A stretch of DNA of 64,000 nucleotides from Hetaerina americana (lineage: Eukaryota > Arthropoda > Insecta > Odonata > Calopterygidae), in assembly GCA_022747635.1 (NCBI GenBank), contig JAKTNV010000006.1, forward strand, positions 71,773,590 to 71,837,589, in the 5' to 3' direction. The notes below the pieces were generated by a model. The model saw only the letters and a list, made by a program, of their open reading frames with translations. It had not been told where the DNA came from and searched no databases. A program made the position numbers and the translations under genes. Shown piece by piece: positions 46,201 through 56,583 of the stretch (within the stretch, counting starts at the first letter, position 1; every line of letters starts with the position of its first letter).

Positions 46201-49200
46201 TCATGACTATAACCCTTCTAGATATGTATTTGGAGTCTCACACATTAAAGCTGATTTGTATAATTTCGAATAATGGTTATAATATCAGTTATTAAAATGA
46301 TGATACAAAAAAGGCCTACATACAAGGTTTACATCAAAACTATTGGTAACAATTTTTTCCCGACATGCACGTGAAGTGCTGAATTCAGACCTCCGTTTAA
46401 GTGTGTATGTGGTCACAAATCACATTGGTATTGATAAGATGACAGTGCACACCATTATCACTGAAAATTTGGCGATGCAAAAGATCTACGCTAAAATCGT
46501 TCCAAAGGTCTTGACGGACAACCAGAAGCAGAGTTCAGTGTCTGCCAGCAAAGACCTTCTGCAGGGCATTGCGATGATTCCCCAACCCCCATCTTACAGT
46601 CCTGACTTGACACCAGCAAACTATTTCCTATTCCTAAAAGTGAAATCCTCCTTCAAAGGACATCACCATGGGACCCTAAGTGCCATCAAAAAAGCCCATG
46701 AGTCTACCCTTAAGGACCTCCCGGAAACTGCCTACCAGGGAGCTTTTGAGTCGTGGAAAAGCCACTGGCTAGGGTGTCAATGCTTAATATATGCACTTAG
46801 AAGAATTTTGGGGCATTGTAGCAATATCTGAAATAAATCTATTTCCCTGAAACTTTTTATACAAACCATGCATTTTGTACAAAGGTTATCTTTCAACTTA
46901 TACAACAATCATTAACATCTGGGAGGAAATATAAGGGGATGACATGTTTAAAAAAAATTCATAAATGCAGATATTTGTACTATAATACTGTCTATACACA
47001 TAGAGGCAATCAGTCGATGTAGTGTCCAACTTGCATCATTTCCTTCACATCACTAGTAAAACCACATGAATGAAATCTATGCCATATGATCACATTAATT
47101 AATTTTCAATGTCCAATGAATGTGAACTGGGGACAGATTAGGAGTGGGAAAAAGGAAATGTGACAATTGAAGAGGAAAATGTTGACTTATAGGGTTCAAT
47201 TCAGGTGAATCCTTCAAAGAAGTTGGTGGTACTTTTACTGTATATGAGTGGCACAAGATTTTGGGTGATCACCGGGGTAGGGATGTGGTTTAATGGAATG
47301 TAACCATAGGTTCTGAGGGACAAAAGGTACTTAGGGAAGGATGAAAAGAAACAGAGAGAGAAAAAGAGCGAGTAGCAACACTTTTGATGGCAAGGCCATC
47401 TTCTTCAGGCAATGAATGATTTCAAAATGACTGCAGCACAGATTGAAGGGAAATATGGCAGAAGAGGAAAAAATGCCAGGCATGGAGAAAGGATAGAGGG
47501 TGGAAGGAGTGGGTTAAACCCTTGAGAACAATTGGAAGAGGGAGGAGACAATGGGACTCTTAACTAAAACCAAGTCTGAAGCTAAACTATTGCTGGATTT
47601 ACATATAGAAATGCATTTGTATGTGTCAAGGAGAGGGCCAAGGGGACTTAGAGATGCAAGTCTGTGGGAGACATAGCTTGATTGGTTTCCCTTAGATGTT
47701 TAGCAAAGCTTGATTTCCAGTCAATTGTATTTGAAAAAAAAACATATATCTGCCTTCCCCGGCCCATAACACACTTTTTTGACTGAAAAATGTGCCCTAA
47801 AATCAGCTTGCGTCTTACGGGCCAGGGGTATAAGGATAAAACTTAAACCTATGTCTGCAAACTGAGTTGTCAGAGAAATACTAACTAACAATTATTTTTT
47901 CCTCATTTCGATAATGGGCATAGATAATGGCTTACATCACTATGAATTTTGATAATATCATGTTTTAATGCAACAATTTCAGAGCGTAAAAATCATTCGC
48001 CTTGACTGTCAAGGCGAATGATTTTTACGCTCTGAAATTGTTGCATTAAAATGCACATTAGCGGATGACTCCGTTAAAAGTTACTGTTGCGGCATCTCCC
48101 GCAGTTTCTTTGGAATATCATATGTGTATGCACAGTAGTATGTTCAGTTTCATCTCACTTGTGGTACTGCCACAAAACTAAATACAAACTGGGCTAACGG
48201 GGATGTCGCCCCTCTGCTAATACATACATATATAGGAACGAGGGTGGTTCAATAAGTACCCATGATAGAAATGAAGAAACCATTTTTTCAAAAATATTTT
48301 TTTTACTTTTCAACGTAGTCCCCTTTTAGAAAGATACACTACTTCCAATGTTCCGGCCATTCTTTTAACCCCTCCAAAAAATAGGATTTGTCGAACTCTC
48401 GAAAATATGCCTGTCTCCACGATAACTTCCTCGTTTGAGCTAACTTTTTTCCGGCGACCCATTTCTTCATGTTAGGGAATAAGAAAAAGTCGCAGGGAGC
48501 CAGATCGGGTGAATACGGGGGGTGCGGCAGCAATTCATAACGTAGTTCATGCAGTTCATGAAGTTCATGAAGTTGACAGCCGGATCAGCTTGTTGTCCAC
48601 CGTGAGCAATCGTGGCACCCATTGGGCCGACAATTTTTTCATCGCCAACTTATCATGTAAAATATTAATTGCCATTCCAGTCGACACACTCACGGCCTCT
48701 GCTACTTTGTGCACTTTCGTTCGTCGATCAGCAAGAATCATGGCGTGGACTTCTTGAATGACTTCCTCGGTAACCACATCTGCCGGGCGTCCTGGTCGCT
48801 CCTCATCAAAAACAGATGTTTGACCACGTTTAAATTCATTGAACCAATATCCAGCTGTGGTCATAGATGGCGAAGTGTCCCCATAAACAGCATCCAACTT
48901 TGTTTTTATCTCCTCACATTTCTTCCCATCCAAAAACATAAGTGAATTACCGAACGATACTGCTCTTTTTCCATCTTAGCAAAAATCACGGAACACGTCT
49001 TACTCGAATGGCTGCCAAATCCAAACTAACCTTTAAATCAGTCTGAAATTTGTTTCACCATCGTTTGATAGATGGCAGCACACGATGATAACATAAACTT
49101 CCTCAGGAACGCCCTTTGTTGTCAAACACGGGTACTTATTGAACTGCCCTCGTATATCTCCTGATAAACTCTGGAGTCTACAGGCATTCAACCTTAAGTA

Positions 49201-52200
49201 GTATAAGAGTTCCACAAAGGCATTGAAAATGGGTACTTTTAATACTAATTTCAATGGTGCCAAATGCAGATATGAGTAAAAATAATATATTCTCAGATGC
49301 TCCTAAATAGTCAAAGCAATCAAGCATTTTTCATAAATTCGAACCTTAAAAATTAGGGTGCAACTTATGTGTGCATTTTATGCACTGGGACATATGGCAA
49401 TCATTTTCCCAATAGAACCACATTCAAGGTCTTTTAATCACCTGTGTAAAAAATTATAACTAGTATATTATCCATGTCTCCAGATATCCCATCCCATTTT
49501 GAATAAGTTTGTGCCTCTTCGCATTCCTTGGTAGTAGTTTTTCATAAACTGAGCAGCTTTAATCAAGCAGAATCTTACTTGTTTAATTCATGAATCAGTT
49601 GACCTTAAAATGAGTCTGTAATACTCACCGCATTTGATATGATATTAATGAGTAAAAAAGATGCTTACTTCATTTTTTAATTGCTATGTTTTCCAACTTC
49701 TACTTGTATGTATCTACTTCACAAGTGCATGCTTGGAACGCAAATGCTTATAGTGAAAATGCTACATGTTACAAATGTGCTTTCCACAAGAAAGACTCAA
49801 TGTGAATAAGTATTGGACCCAACCATCTACATTTATCGGAACACCTTCAAATGTGTAAATGTAATTTTATTTTTGTAAATACTTTACAATCTAGATGTAA
49901 ACCCCCTTGGGGTAATATTCTTGAATTTTGATTTAACTTCTTGAGAGAAATTCGCAATCTGTACATAGTGCAATATGTATCTGTACAAGCAATAGTGGAC
50001 ATGTACTAACTCAAAAGAATTCTTACAATAGCCAGTAAGACTATAGGGAAAAAAACTGCTTTATAGTGTAACAGAAGTACAAACATTTTCACAAGCCAAA
50101 TTTGAATATAAGATTACCAAAACTAAATGAACCACACAAGGAAGGAATTTGTAACATACGATTTACTATTTGAAAGGTTTTCAAGATGGCATCTATTGAT
50201 AACATACCTCCATGTGGCTTCTATAAAACTGTGAAAGATATGAAGGATAAATTTATCTCCTGTGATCTTTGCTCACTTAACTTACATTCTATAGGCTCAG
50301 GTCTTAATGATCTCTCTGAAAATGCACTGCTTGAATGCCGAGACGTATTTTGAAGTGCTTTTCTTGCCAGGGCTCAGCTTTGTAAATATCAAATATGGTG
50401 GATGACATAGAATTTCTCAGGCATGAGGTGGGTTTTCTAAAATTATCCCTCATTTCTACACCAGCAAATCCAAAAAAAGTTGTTTCTTCTGCCGACCAAG
50501 TGAAACTTGTTACAAAACTGGGTAAAGATGTACTACAACATGTATGCTCCCCCAACAGCTAAGATATCTTCCCCTACTGCAACGATTATGAATGATCAGT
50601 TACTCAGAACTAAAAGTATACAGGTTAGGCTACTGATCATCCAACACCTGATGTCTCCGATTTTCTCTGCCCTGTTCCTGATACCCAAAAGATTATCCAA
50701 GACTTCTGCTTTTGAAACTAGAGAAAATGCAAAATGAGAGCATTCCTGACATTGAAACAAGGAATTCACTCTCGTTCATCATAGACGTCCTTGTCCAGCA
50801 ATGGGCTCCTCAGTTAAGAAGTGCTCTTTTTCGGGGATCCCTGGACAATCGAATCTTTATGTCTGGAACTTTACTCCAGACACAACGAAAGTAGTAATTA
50901 CACACCTGAAGGAAAAATTTCCGGAAATAACAGACTCATCATCTGATACTGAAAAACTAAAGGTGACTCATGGCAATTACACCTCCTTTCATATAATGGT
51001 CAATGAAGATCCTCGTGATAAAAAATTGCAGCCTGATCCCTGGCCAATGAATGTTTATTTTGGAAATCATTCTTTTCCGAGAATAAGCCTACCAACACAA
51101 GCAGGTTAATGCATTACTTAAGAGTCCTTCCTGTAAACATTCAGTCCATGAGCAACAAAACGATAGAACTAGAAATCTTTGCGAGTGATTATAAATCTGC
51201 CATGATTGGTGTAAATAAACACTGGCTTATTTCTTGTGAATTAAGTGTTTTTCATCTAACAGGCTATGTTTTGGCTGATGGCTTCTGACAATCGTAAATT
51301 CATAAAAACTGTGCAGTTTTAATCTGAGATTTACATCACTCCCCAGTTGATTTCTTGGCTCATTTCCTGAACGAAGAACTAGCATTCAAATCTAATATAA
51401 CGAAGATTCCTCTGAAGGACTTTGACTTAATTGTTACTACCATTTACTGCTCTCCCTCAAGTAACTTTGAAATATTCCAAAACCAAAATGATGGAACTAT
51501 TGGAAATAATTCATAATTCTTTTCAATATCTTCTACTAATCGTAACCAACGACTTTAACAGTAATCTTCTGATGAATTCCTGATCAAAGTATGAATTCCT
51601 TGATTGACTATTATCATTTAAAATGCATATCAAAACAGATGAGCCCACAGTTGTCCTTCCTCGGCAACCCTCAATGATAATATTCTGATCAAAATTGACG
51701 CAGGACTAATAATATCCATAGGTTTTGTGAGATGACGACTGCTAAAGTTTTGCCCCTCCCACTACCAGGCACAACACAAGGCCGATTGGGGCGATTCTCA
51801 TAGTGGCCATGGCCTTTGTTCTCTACACTGTCCATCATAAAGGACTTGCAAATAATAATTCAGGTGGTTTTCCGTTGCCTTCCTCCTAGACTACCTTTTG
51901 CCTAGCTCCAAGCCTTTGATCTATTTGGCATGGGCAACCCTACGAGGAGTAATTATCATTGCGCCCGCCAGCAGAGCTCTCAGGGTCATCGGAATGCACA
52001 AGCATTTCCACCATATCAAGGTTGCAGTCCATCCACTCCTCCCCTCCATATACACAAGAAAAAACGTTGCAAATATCTGTTAAAACATAAGTTCTACTCA
52101 GTCTATGAATATCAGCACCAATATATTTTTCTTTGACATGTTCTATATTTGTACAAAAATCTTTGGTCAAAATAGGATATTAAATTCATTACACACCAAT

Positions 52201-55200
52201 CACCAGAATGTCATTTCCTCATTTTCATGGCTTTTTTAAAAAATAACTAATTTTAAATAACGCTTCTCCTCTCTAAGAATGTATACACCTATTGTTCTGT
52301 TACTACATTCATGAGTACCTTCCAACATTTGTAACTTAAAAACATTTGCACATGATGACCTCAGCTCAATGCTGATATTTTGTAATTAACATTTATTCAG
52401 TCTTGCCTTAATCCAACATGAATGCCAAATACGGCTCTATTTGTGAGGAACAGAGAAAAATAAGGAGGTCTGTAACATGCAGAGTTAACAATAACTTACT
52501 TGAAAGGCAACTTACTTGATAAATGGTACAACCATGAAAAATGAATTTGGCCCCACACCCATTTTTACTTTTGGGGTCATGTCCTTCTTGTTAGATGGGA
52601 GATCAGCCACGGGGAACCATTCCACTTTCTTGATTTCATTCCTTGTCCGTGGTTGAAATACAGTGTCTTTGGGGACGCCAGTTATTATGTACAGCCGAAT
52701 CAGCTGCTCATTCACAGTGGATTCAATATAATCATTCTTATCCATTAATTGACTGATGTCAAATCCAGTCTCTTCCAGAACCTGTAAACAATTGGAAAAC
52801 ATTGCAAAAACAATCATCACAATACAGATAGAGAGAAACAATGATTTGTATCTTAACTTCCCCTAGCAAACTTCTCTGCAGCAAATTCAAACTATATTCA
52901 ACAGATTCAGGCGAGATGTAGTGGAAGTTCGTCATTATGAGAAAACAAATTTGTACCTCTGCAGATTTATTTGTAACGTACAATGCATTTCAGTTCATCA
53001 AACCATCTTCAGGTACAAGACAAGATTCAACCTGTGATATCTGTTTGGGGAAGGTAGGCGTAGGTTACTCCTCACTCTTTTCTTCCCCCTCCCCCCCTTT
53101 CCTCAAACAGTTATAAATATGATGTACCACAAGTTGAATCTGAACAAGCTGAAACGCATTGTACGTTCCACTGGTATGCACACAATTGCATGGGCTTTGG
53201 ATTGCAAAAGTTATTATATTTTATATTATTATTAAAATTAAAAAACTCACACATACTCTGAATTCTTAAAAAATGAACACCTATGTTTCACAGGGGATAT
53301 AACCCTGTGAATTGTATAGCCAACACACAAGATAACATTTACTCTCTGAAATCGTATATATATTAAGCAATTCATCAGAACATCTCTTTTTATTAAAGCC
53401 ATTAGAAATTCATCATATAAGATGACATCTTGGTGGCTTAACTGGCTAAGTTAACAAGGGGATATTTATAGATCTGGGTTACTCTGCAGTTACTATTACT
53501 GGAAAGATTACCATATTTTGTTGATAAGCAACCGCATTAAATTTGGATAGCACCCTTTATAAATGATTTTCATTCTGGCTTATCAATACAAAATCATTTT
53601 TTGGGGATCGGGATGGAGCGGTAATAAATGTGCTGGCTTCCCATCCAGATGACTGAGGTTTGAACCCTGGAGGCAGCAGATATTTTTCAGTGGTATTCTG
53701 ATTGCTACTTGAGGGGCTTTGTGAAAAGCACTTTGAGAGAGTACGCTGTCCGCCAGATGGGACGTTAATCTCCACACCCCTTGGTGCCTTACATTTAGAG
53801 TAGGCTCATGCCAACGCTGGGATTCTTTCCACCCTTCATCCTTTCTTGTCCATCCCGAATGGCACAAAAATGACCTTCCCTGTCAATCGCCTCCTCTAAA
53901 TCTACAACTACTACAAAATCATTTATCACAGTTATTAACTATAATTAACCAATCAATCACCACAGTTTTTAAAGGTTAGTTTGATAGGTGAGGCTAATGC
54001 TCACCTATTAGTAAGCCCAATGACATACGAAAATCACATTTTAGGGTTAGGCGGCTAATTTCTTTCCTTGTGCCACCTATGGGTTACTGAAAGTTCTGGC
54101 GTCCAAAAAATCACAGAGCCGGGAGTCCTCGGGGGCATTCCTGGGAAATGGACCAGTCAGCAGTACAAAGCTGTACCAACTGGACAACCATTCCCACAAC
54201 AAAATCATTTATGCAGTTAAAATAAAGATGTATGCGATTTTATTTACAAATGAATTCCAGCACATGCAAAATATGGTTATAAAAAATCAAAAAGAAATCA
54301 AAGAAAACTGCAAATACAGGAGATTGATACACACCATATATACAGAGCAAGTGGCAGTAACTAGATTTGGGGAAAGCTGAGAAGGAGCAAAAATAAAGAG
54401 AAGAGAAAGGTTAGGTAGCTCATTTATCACCACTGATGTTTATTTTGCACGATTAGAAGGCAATAAATGGGATCAAGGAAAATTTAGTGGGCCATCCATG
54501 GAAACAAGAAGAAAGGATAAATATGGTGTGACTTGCATACTGCAGAGCAATACTAAATATGAAGAAAGTGGACCTGAGAAGGACACTAGCCCTTATGGAG
54601 AAGCGGATGAAAAATATACAACCTCTAGATAAGCATTTTATTCTACAGTTTTAAGCTTCACTTCATGTAAGTATTTGACATCCACATTAAAAGATTTTTT
54701 ACATTTGTACTCAAGATAAATAAGGTTAAAACTAAGGTAGGCCAGTAGTCAAAGTCTGGAAGATAATCGCAAACTAAGACAAGGGAAAGATTAACTGGAA
54801 AAAGTGCAAGAAATTTACTATTTAGGACGAAAGATCATTAGTGATGAAAGAAGCAAGAGAGATATGGAGAGCAGAATAGGAATGGTAAGGGTATCAATTA
54901 GAAGAAATTACCACTGATGGCAAATAGTACTAGAATTGACAACTAGAAGTGATTAATTTAAAAATATACATGGAGTTAAATTTTAAACCAATATGACATG
55001 AGGACTAAAGACACAGCAGAGGAAAGAAGACAAGACAAGAAGACAATGGAAAGTTGATTCTATCAAAGAACAGTGAAAATGAAGAAGCACTTCAAAGAGT
55101 GAGTGAAGAGAAGTATATTTAGGAGTTTACTGAAGACCATAACTGAAGGAAACAAAGAGGGGAAGAAATACATAAGATGAGCAAGGATGAACTTTAGATG

Positions 55201-56583
55201 AGAACATGAAATTATCATGTACTAGGTAAGTTTGGATAACTGCTAAAAGTCCAATTCACGGGCTACTAATTCATTATGATTACGATTGTCCTTGATGTTG
55301 GTATTACACCAAAAGTTTTCAATAGAAGGAAAACGATGAAGGCTTAACTGGAGAGTTCTAATAAAAAATTACACATTCTCTTAGAATTACAAACAGAATT
55401 GGTTAATATGATTCGTTAAATTTATTTCGCAACTGAGCATCCATTTGTACACAATATCAAATCAGCAGCAAATAGATGCTTAGCATGGCTTTGCGCGCCA
55501 CAAGTTGAACTTCAGGAGCCTTATGCCCAGAACGAATTTTGCAGTAGGTGGCATACGGCGACTTCAGTCACCATGTTACGCCCAACGCTCTCAATCCAAA
55601 AACTCTCATTGACCACCTTGCATACTACTTTTCTTTATTAAATGTTGCATGATTGGTGTTCAGTCGCCCCTTTTCGACACGATTTTTGGTGGATCGCGCG
55701 GTGCCAGGAGCGTAAGGAAATATATAAGTATTATGGCTGGTTACCTACCATCCCCGGTACACGTCCTTGCGACAAGTTGCGGGTTATTGCGAAAATTTAG
55801 ATCAATTAAGACATTTTATATATATCTCAAGAAATATTTGACTAATGAATTTTTAGGCAGTTTAATATGCTGCGTTTAAGTATTTTACACTTCCGAGTCA
55901 CAATAGCATGTAGGCTCTGTTCGCATTTTTTCCTTTATCGTTTCACTTCGCAAGCTTCACAAACACTGATGCTTTTGAAAATATGCACCTACCTCACGGA
56001 TAGCGCAGTGAGATGGATCTTCATCTTCGTTCACCTTGCCTTTCGGAAATCCCCAAGAAGCTTTGGCCCAATAGCTCTGAACAAGTAACACTTGACTTAA
56101 ATCCTTATTCAAAAGAATTGCACCATACGTTGGCACAGCAAGTTTATACTCTCTCCATTGCGCCAAAACAGAGTCCAAATCCTTTACATGAGGATTCAAT
56201 GTTGGAATGTGCTAGAATTGAAGATATGACAACTGTACAAAATGTGGTGCGAAAAATATGATTTTTTTGTCTCGAAACTAACCTGAAAAATGTGCGTACA
56301 AAACTCTTTCATTCCGCAAGGCTTGCATGTTTTCGGGTCTGTTGTGCAGTAAAAATCTAAATAGAACCAATGGGCTAGTTCAACTTGGAAACAAAGCCTG
56401 ACGATATCCTTCCTTTCTTCTTCTGGAACATTTATAATAAAGCGACTGAAAGGACACAATCGAACTGCATTCCATCATAAAATATGAGCAACCAAATATG
56501 ACTACAAGTTTGAAACCTCCTTACCTGCTCAAGTCATCTAATATCTCAACGGGTAAACAATGTTTATTACCAGTTATTTCCAT
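37070..56583 (-). CDS. DCP2: DCP2, m7GpppN-mRNA hydrolase (mRNA decapping enzyme catalytic subunit), complete, 7 exons
   Basis: DCP2 removes the 5' m7G cap from mRNA, releasing m7GDP and committing the transcript to 5'-3' decay; it acts with DCP1 and EDC4 in the cytoplasm and P-bodies. Coding exons, joined in transcript order: 56583-56525, 56445-56283, 56211-55993, 52781-52516, 45586-45445, 42160-42028, 37212-37070. They sum to 1125 nt, 374 residues plus stop, with phase kept at every junction. Residues 1 to about 90 form the helical N-terminal regulatory domain ([11 protein letters not shown] matches the family). The Nudix motif runs G132-x5-E138-x7-R146-E147-x2-E150-E151-x-G153, with every metal-binding glutamate present. 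The C-terminus (NFKFNRAAI) matches the short conserved end of animal DCP2. Human DCP2 has 420 residues; the shortfall is in the poorly conserved linker. The start is the ATG at 56583, followed at once by family-like residues. Introns 1 and 2 are under 80 bp, the other four 3.2-6.9 kb and full of transposons. UTRs are not delimited. Confidence 0.96.
38575..39600 (-). mobile_element. LINE reverse-transcriptase relic with 3' end (DCP2 intron 6)
   Basis: From high to low coordinate the minus strand encodes [60 protein letters not shown] (the catalytic YADD is FTDD here), [20 protein letters not shown] and GVETWSL, and then a 3' end shared with the copy at 62.5 kb. Stops and frameshifts interrupt it, and the 5' half is absent. 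Confidence 0.88.
39601..39985 (+). repeat. Dispersed ~300-bp repeat, copy 1
   Basis: The segments CCATGCCAGA...GAAGG, AGGCAACGGGAAACTACTTC, TGGACAGTATAGAGAA and CCCAATTGGC recur with high similarity at 51.7-52.0 kb (reverse), 61.0-61.2 kb and more weakly at 34.2-34.6 kb. No coding content or tRNA-like head. It lies against the LINE end at 39600. Confidence 0.75.
40475..40612 (-). mobile_element. tRNA-derived SINE, family 3, 5'-truncated (DCP2 intron 6)
   Basis: On the minus strand a remnant of box B leads into a body ending GCATCTCCCACAGTTTCTTG. The same body and 3' end occur at 41136-41222 and 48008-48117, so this defines the family's 3' half. Confidence 0.75.
40631..40667. repeat. Perfect 16-bp hairpin
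   Basis: ATTCTCTTATGGTTTT (40631-40646) pairs exactly with 40652-40667 across a 5-nt loop. It lies between two SINE fragments. Confidence 0.85.
40771..40890 (-). mobile_element. tRNA-derived SINE, family 3, head and proximal body
   Basis: The minus strand starts CGCCTCGGTAGCTTAAGTGG (box A), carries GGGTTCGAATCCCAG (box B), then GTGAATGATTTTTACACTCT and TTGTTGCATTAAAATG. It is truncated where the distal half seen in the other copies should begin. The tRNA-like part resembles a genuine tRNA in boxes A and B but lacks a matching 3' acceptor strand. Confidence 0.85.
41045..41222. repeat. Palindrome made of two head-to-head SINE family 3 fragments
   Basis: The arms mirror around 41133.5 with about 83 bp paired and one mismatch (TCATTCGC against TCATCCGC) up to a short A-rich spacer (41128-41139). 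Each arm is the distal SINE half (GCATCTCCCGCAGTTTCTTT), with the SINE 3' ends pointing outward. Confidence 0.92.
42028..42160 (-). CDS. DCP2: DCP2 exon 6 (low-complexity linker)
   Basis: Encodes [11 protein letters not shown] followed by an Asn/Gln/Arg/Ser-rich linker ending LRRQLFN. The acceptor is CATTTTAG and the donor AATG|GTAAAT. Such disordered linkers are poorly conserved, so support comes from phase, splice signals and an open frame rather than from similarity. Confidence 0.82.
42161..45444. other. DCP2 intron 5
   Basis: AT-rich intron with no recognised transposon. Plus-strand frames at 43812-44087 and 44172-44444 are longer than average but show no known domain; they may be old transposon coding sequence. 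Confidence 0.6.
45445..45586 (-). CDS. DCP2: DCP2 exon 5 (linker; inferred GC-AG donor)
   Basis: Encodes [11 protein letters not shown], the expected continuation of PFI in exon 4 (human PFIRPLRDWLS), then a Ser/Lys/Gln-rich linker with a QQQQ run. The acceptor is CCTTTAG. The exon appears to end at CTACAG before GCAAGT: only this GC donor keeps frame with exon 6. Using the GT four bases later would put an immediate TGA after the junction. Confidence 0.85.
46343..46831 (+). pseudogene. Third mariner transposase relic (DCP2 intron 4)
   Basis: An open 162-codon frame with a mariner linker ([20 protein letters not shown]), [13 protein letters not shown], and then directly the C-terminal [15 protein letters not shown] and [10 protein letters not shown] motifs. 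The first two catalytic regions are deleted, as in the other copies. The N-terminal helix-turn-helix is also missing. I could not identify terminal inverted repeats. Confidence 0.85.
47963..48117. repeat. SINE family 3 copy with a perfect 44-bp inverted duplication
   Basis: 47963-48006 and 48008-48051 are perfect reverse complements around one T at 48007. The right arm continues to the normal SINE 3' end at 48117. The mirror point falls where the tRNA-like head should join the body, so the head has been replaced by an inverted copy of the body. Confidence 0.92.
48237..49154 (-). mobile_element. Second mariner deletion derivative (DCP2 intron 4)
   Basis: Imperfect inverted ends (CGAGGGTGGTTCAATAAGTA at 48239 and its counterpart ending at 49154) bound the element. 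The minus-strand frame 48939-48565 gives the N-terminal transposase half ([20 protein letters not shown], then [10 protein letters not shown]). Frame 48533-48339 gives the C-terminal part, starting [18 protein letters not shown] with the third catalytic region and ending EWPEHWK. The region with the first two aspartates is missing. It belongs to a different mariner lineage from the copy at 18 kb. Confidence 0.9.
50190..51720 (+). mobile_element. LINE relic: ORF1 plus endonuclease start (DCP2 intron 4)
   Basis: ORF1 pieces: [20 protein letters not shown] near 50215 looks like the start of a cysteine-rich (PHD-like) domain. Frame 50801-51109 gives [20 protein letters not shown], then [16 protein letters not shown] and DPWPMNVYF, typical of CR1/Jockey ORF1 proteins. 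ORF2 begins near 51117 with [20 protein letters not shown], then [10 protein letters not shown] and [17 protein letters not shown], an APE endonuclease start. Stops break both. The reverse transcriptase is missing, and a dispersed repeat follows at once. Confidence 0.82.
51725..52040 (-). repeat. Dispersed ~300-bp repeat, copy 2
   Basis: The reverse complement reads GGCAACGGAAAACCACCTGA, GATGGACAGTGTAGAGAAC and CCCAATCGGCC in the same order as copy 1, plus a proximal part (CCTTGATATGGTGGAAATGC) shared with the 61-kb copy. It sits directly at the broken end of the LINE at 50190-51720. Confidence 0.78.
52516..52781 (-). CDS. DCP2: DCP2 exon 4 (rest of Nudix domain and Box B)
   Basis: Encodes residues 148-235, starting [10 protein letters not shown] and so completing the Nudix signature, and running through [26 protein letters not shown] and FFMVVPFI. 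The acceptor is TTTACAG and the donor ATCAA|GTAAGT. It ends in phase 2 (AA), completed by the G of exon 5. Confidence 0.95.
53425..53480 (+). mobile_element. Degenerate SINE family 3 head
   Basis: CTTGGTGGCTTAACTGGCTA and GATCTGGGTT resemble boxes A and B of the family 3 head at 40.8 kb. Only about 55 bp are alignable by eye. Confidence 0.4.
53603..53911 (+). mobile_element. tRNA-derived SINE, family 1, with target duplication (DCP2 intron 3)
   Basis: Starts GGGGATCGGGATGGAGCGGT, has box B-like GGTTTGAACCC, shares the TTTTTCAGTGGTATT and GTCCGCCAGATGG body with the 1.6-kb copy, and ends in ACAACTACTAC. TACAAAATCATTT is duplicated at 53587-53599 and 53912-53924, a 13-bp target duplication that shows LINE-assisted insertion. 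The body is about 309 bp. Confidence 0.88.
54400..55215 (+). mobile_element. LINE reverse-transcriptase relic (DCP2 intron 3)
   Basis: The plus strand encodes [20 protein letters not shown] then [17 protein letters not shown] near 54808-54910, followed by degraded thumb and C-terminal sequence (RSTSK...EE-type, KRGRNT) to about 55210. It matches the YLGSKI.SDGR...I..RI segment of related LINEs. The catalytic region upstream is unrecognisable. Confidence 0.7.
55993..56211 (-). CDS. DCP2: DCP2 exon 3 (start of Nudix domain)
   Basis: Encodes residues 75-147: a linker helix (VLAQWREYK), the first Nudix strands ([14 protein letters not shown]), then [12 protein letters not shown] and AIRE. The acceptor is TTCTAG, the donor GAG|GTAGGT. 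The exon ends inside the Nudix motif, between the catalytic-helix residues RE and VLEE. Confidence 0.95.
56283..56445 (-). CDS. DCP2: DCP2 exon 2 (N-terminal regulatory domain)
   Basis: The acceptor TTTCAG precedes the exon and CAG|GTTAG ends it. It encodes about residues 20-74, including [15 protein letters not shown], the most conserved stretch of the DCP1-binding N-terminal domain, followed by a cysteine-containing loop. The 163 nt complete exon 1 to a whole number of codons. Confidence 0.94.
56525..56583 (-). CDS. DCP2: DCP2 exon 1 (start codon, residues 1-19 plus 2 nt)
   Basis: Begins [19 protein letters not shown] and ends at CAG before a GTAAGG donor. The DDL-SSRF join across the 79-bp intron matches the DDLCSRF stretch of vertebrate DCP2, which supports both the start and the splice. 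Confidence 0.92.

Noticed and set aside
48339..48939. An intact host gene related to SETMAR
   Set aside because: No SET domain, the transposase is missing its core, and recognisable mariner ends flank it. It is a plain transposon derivative.
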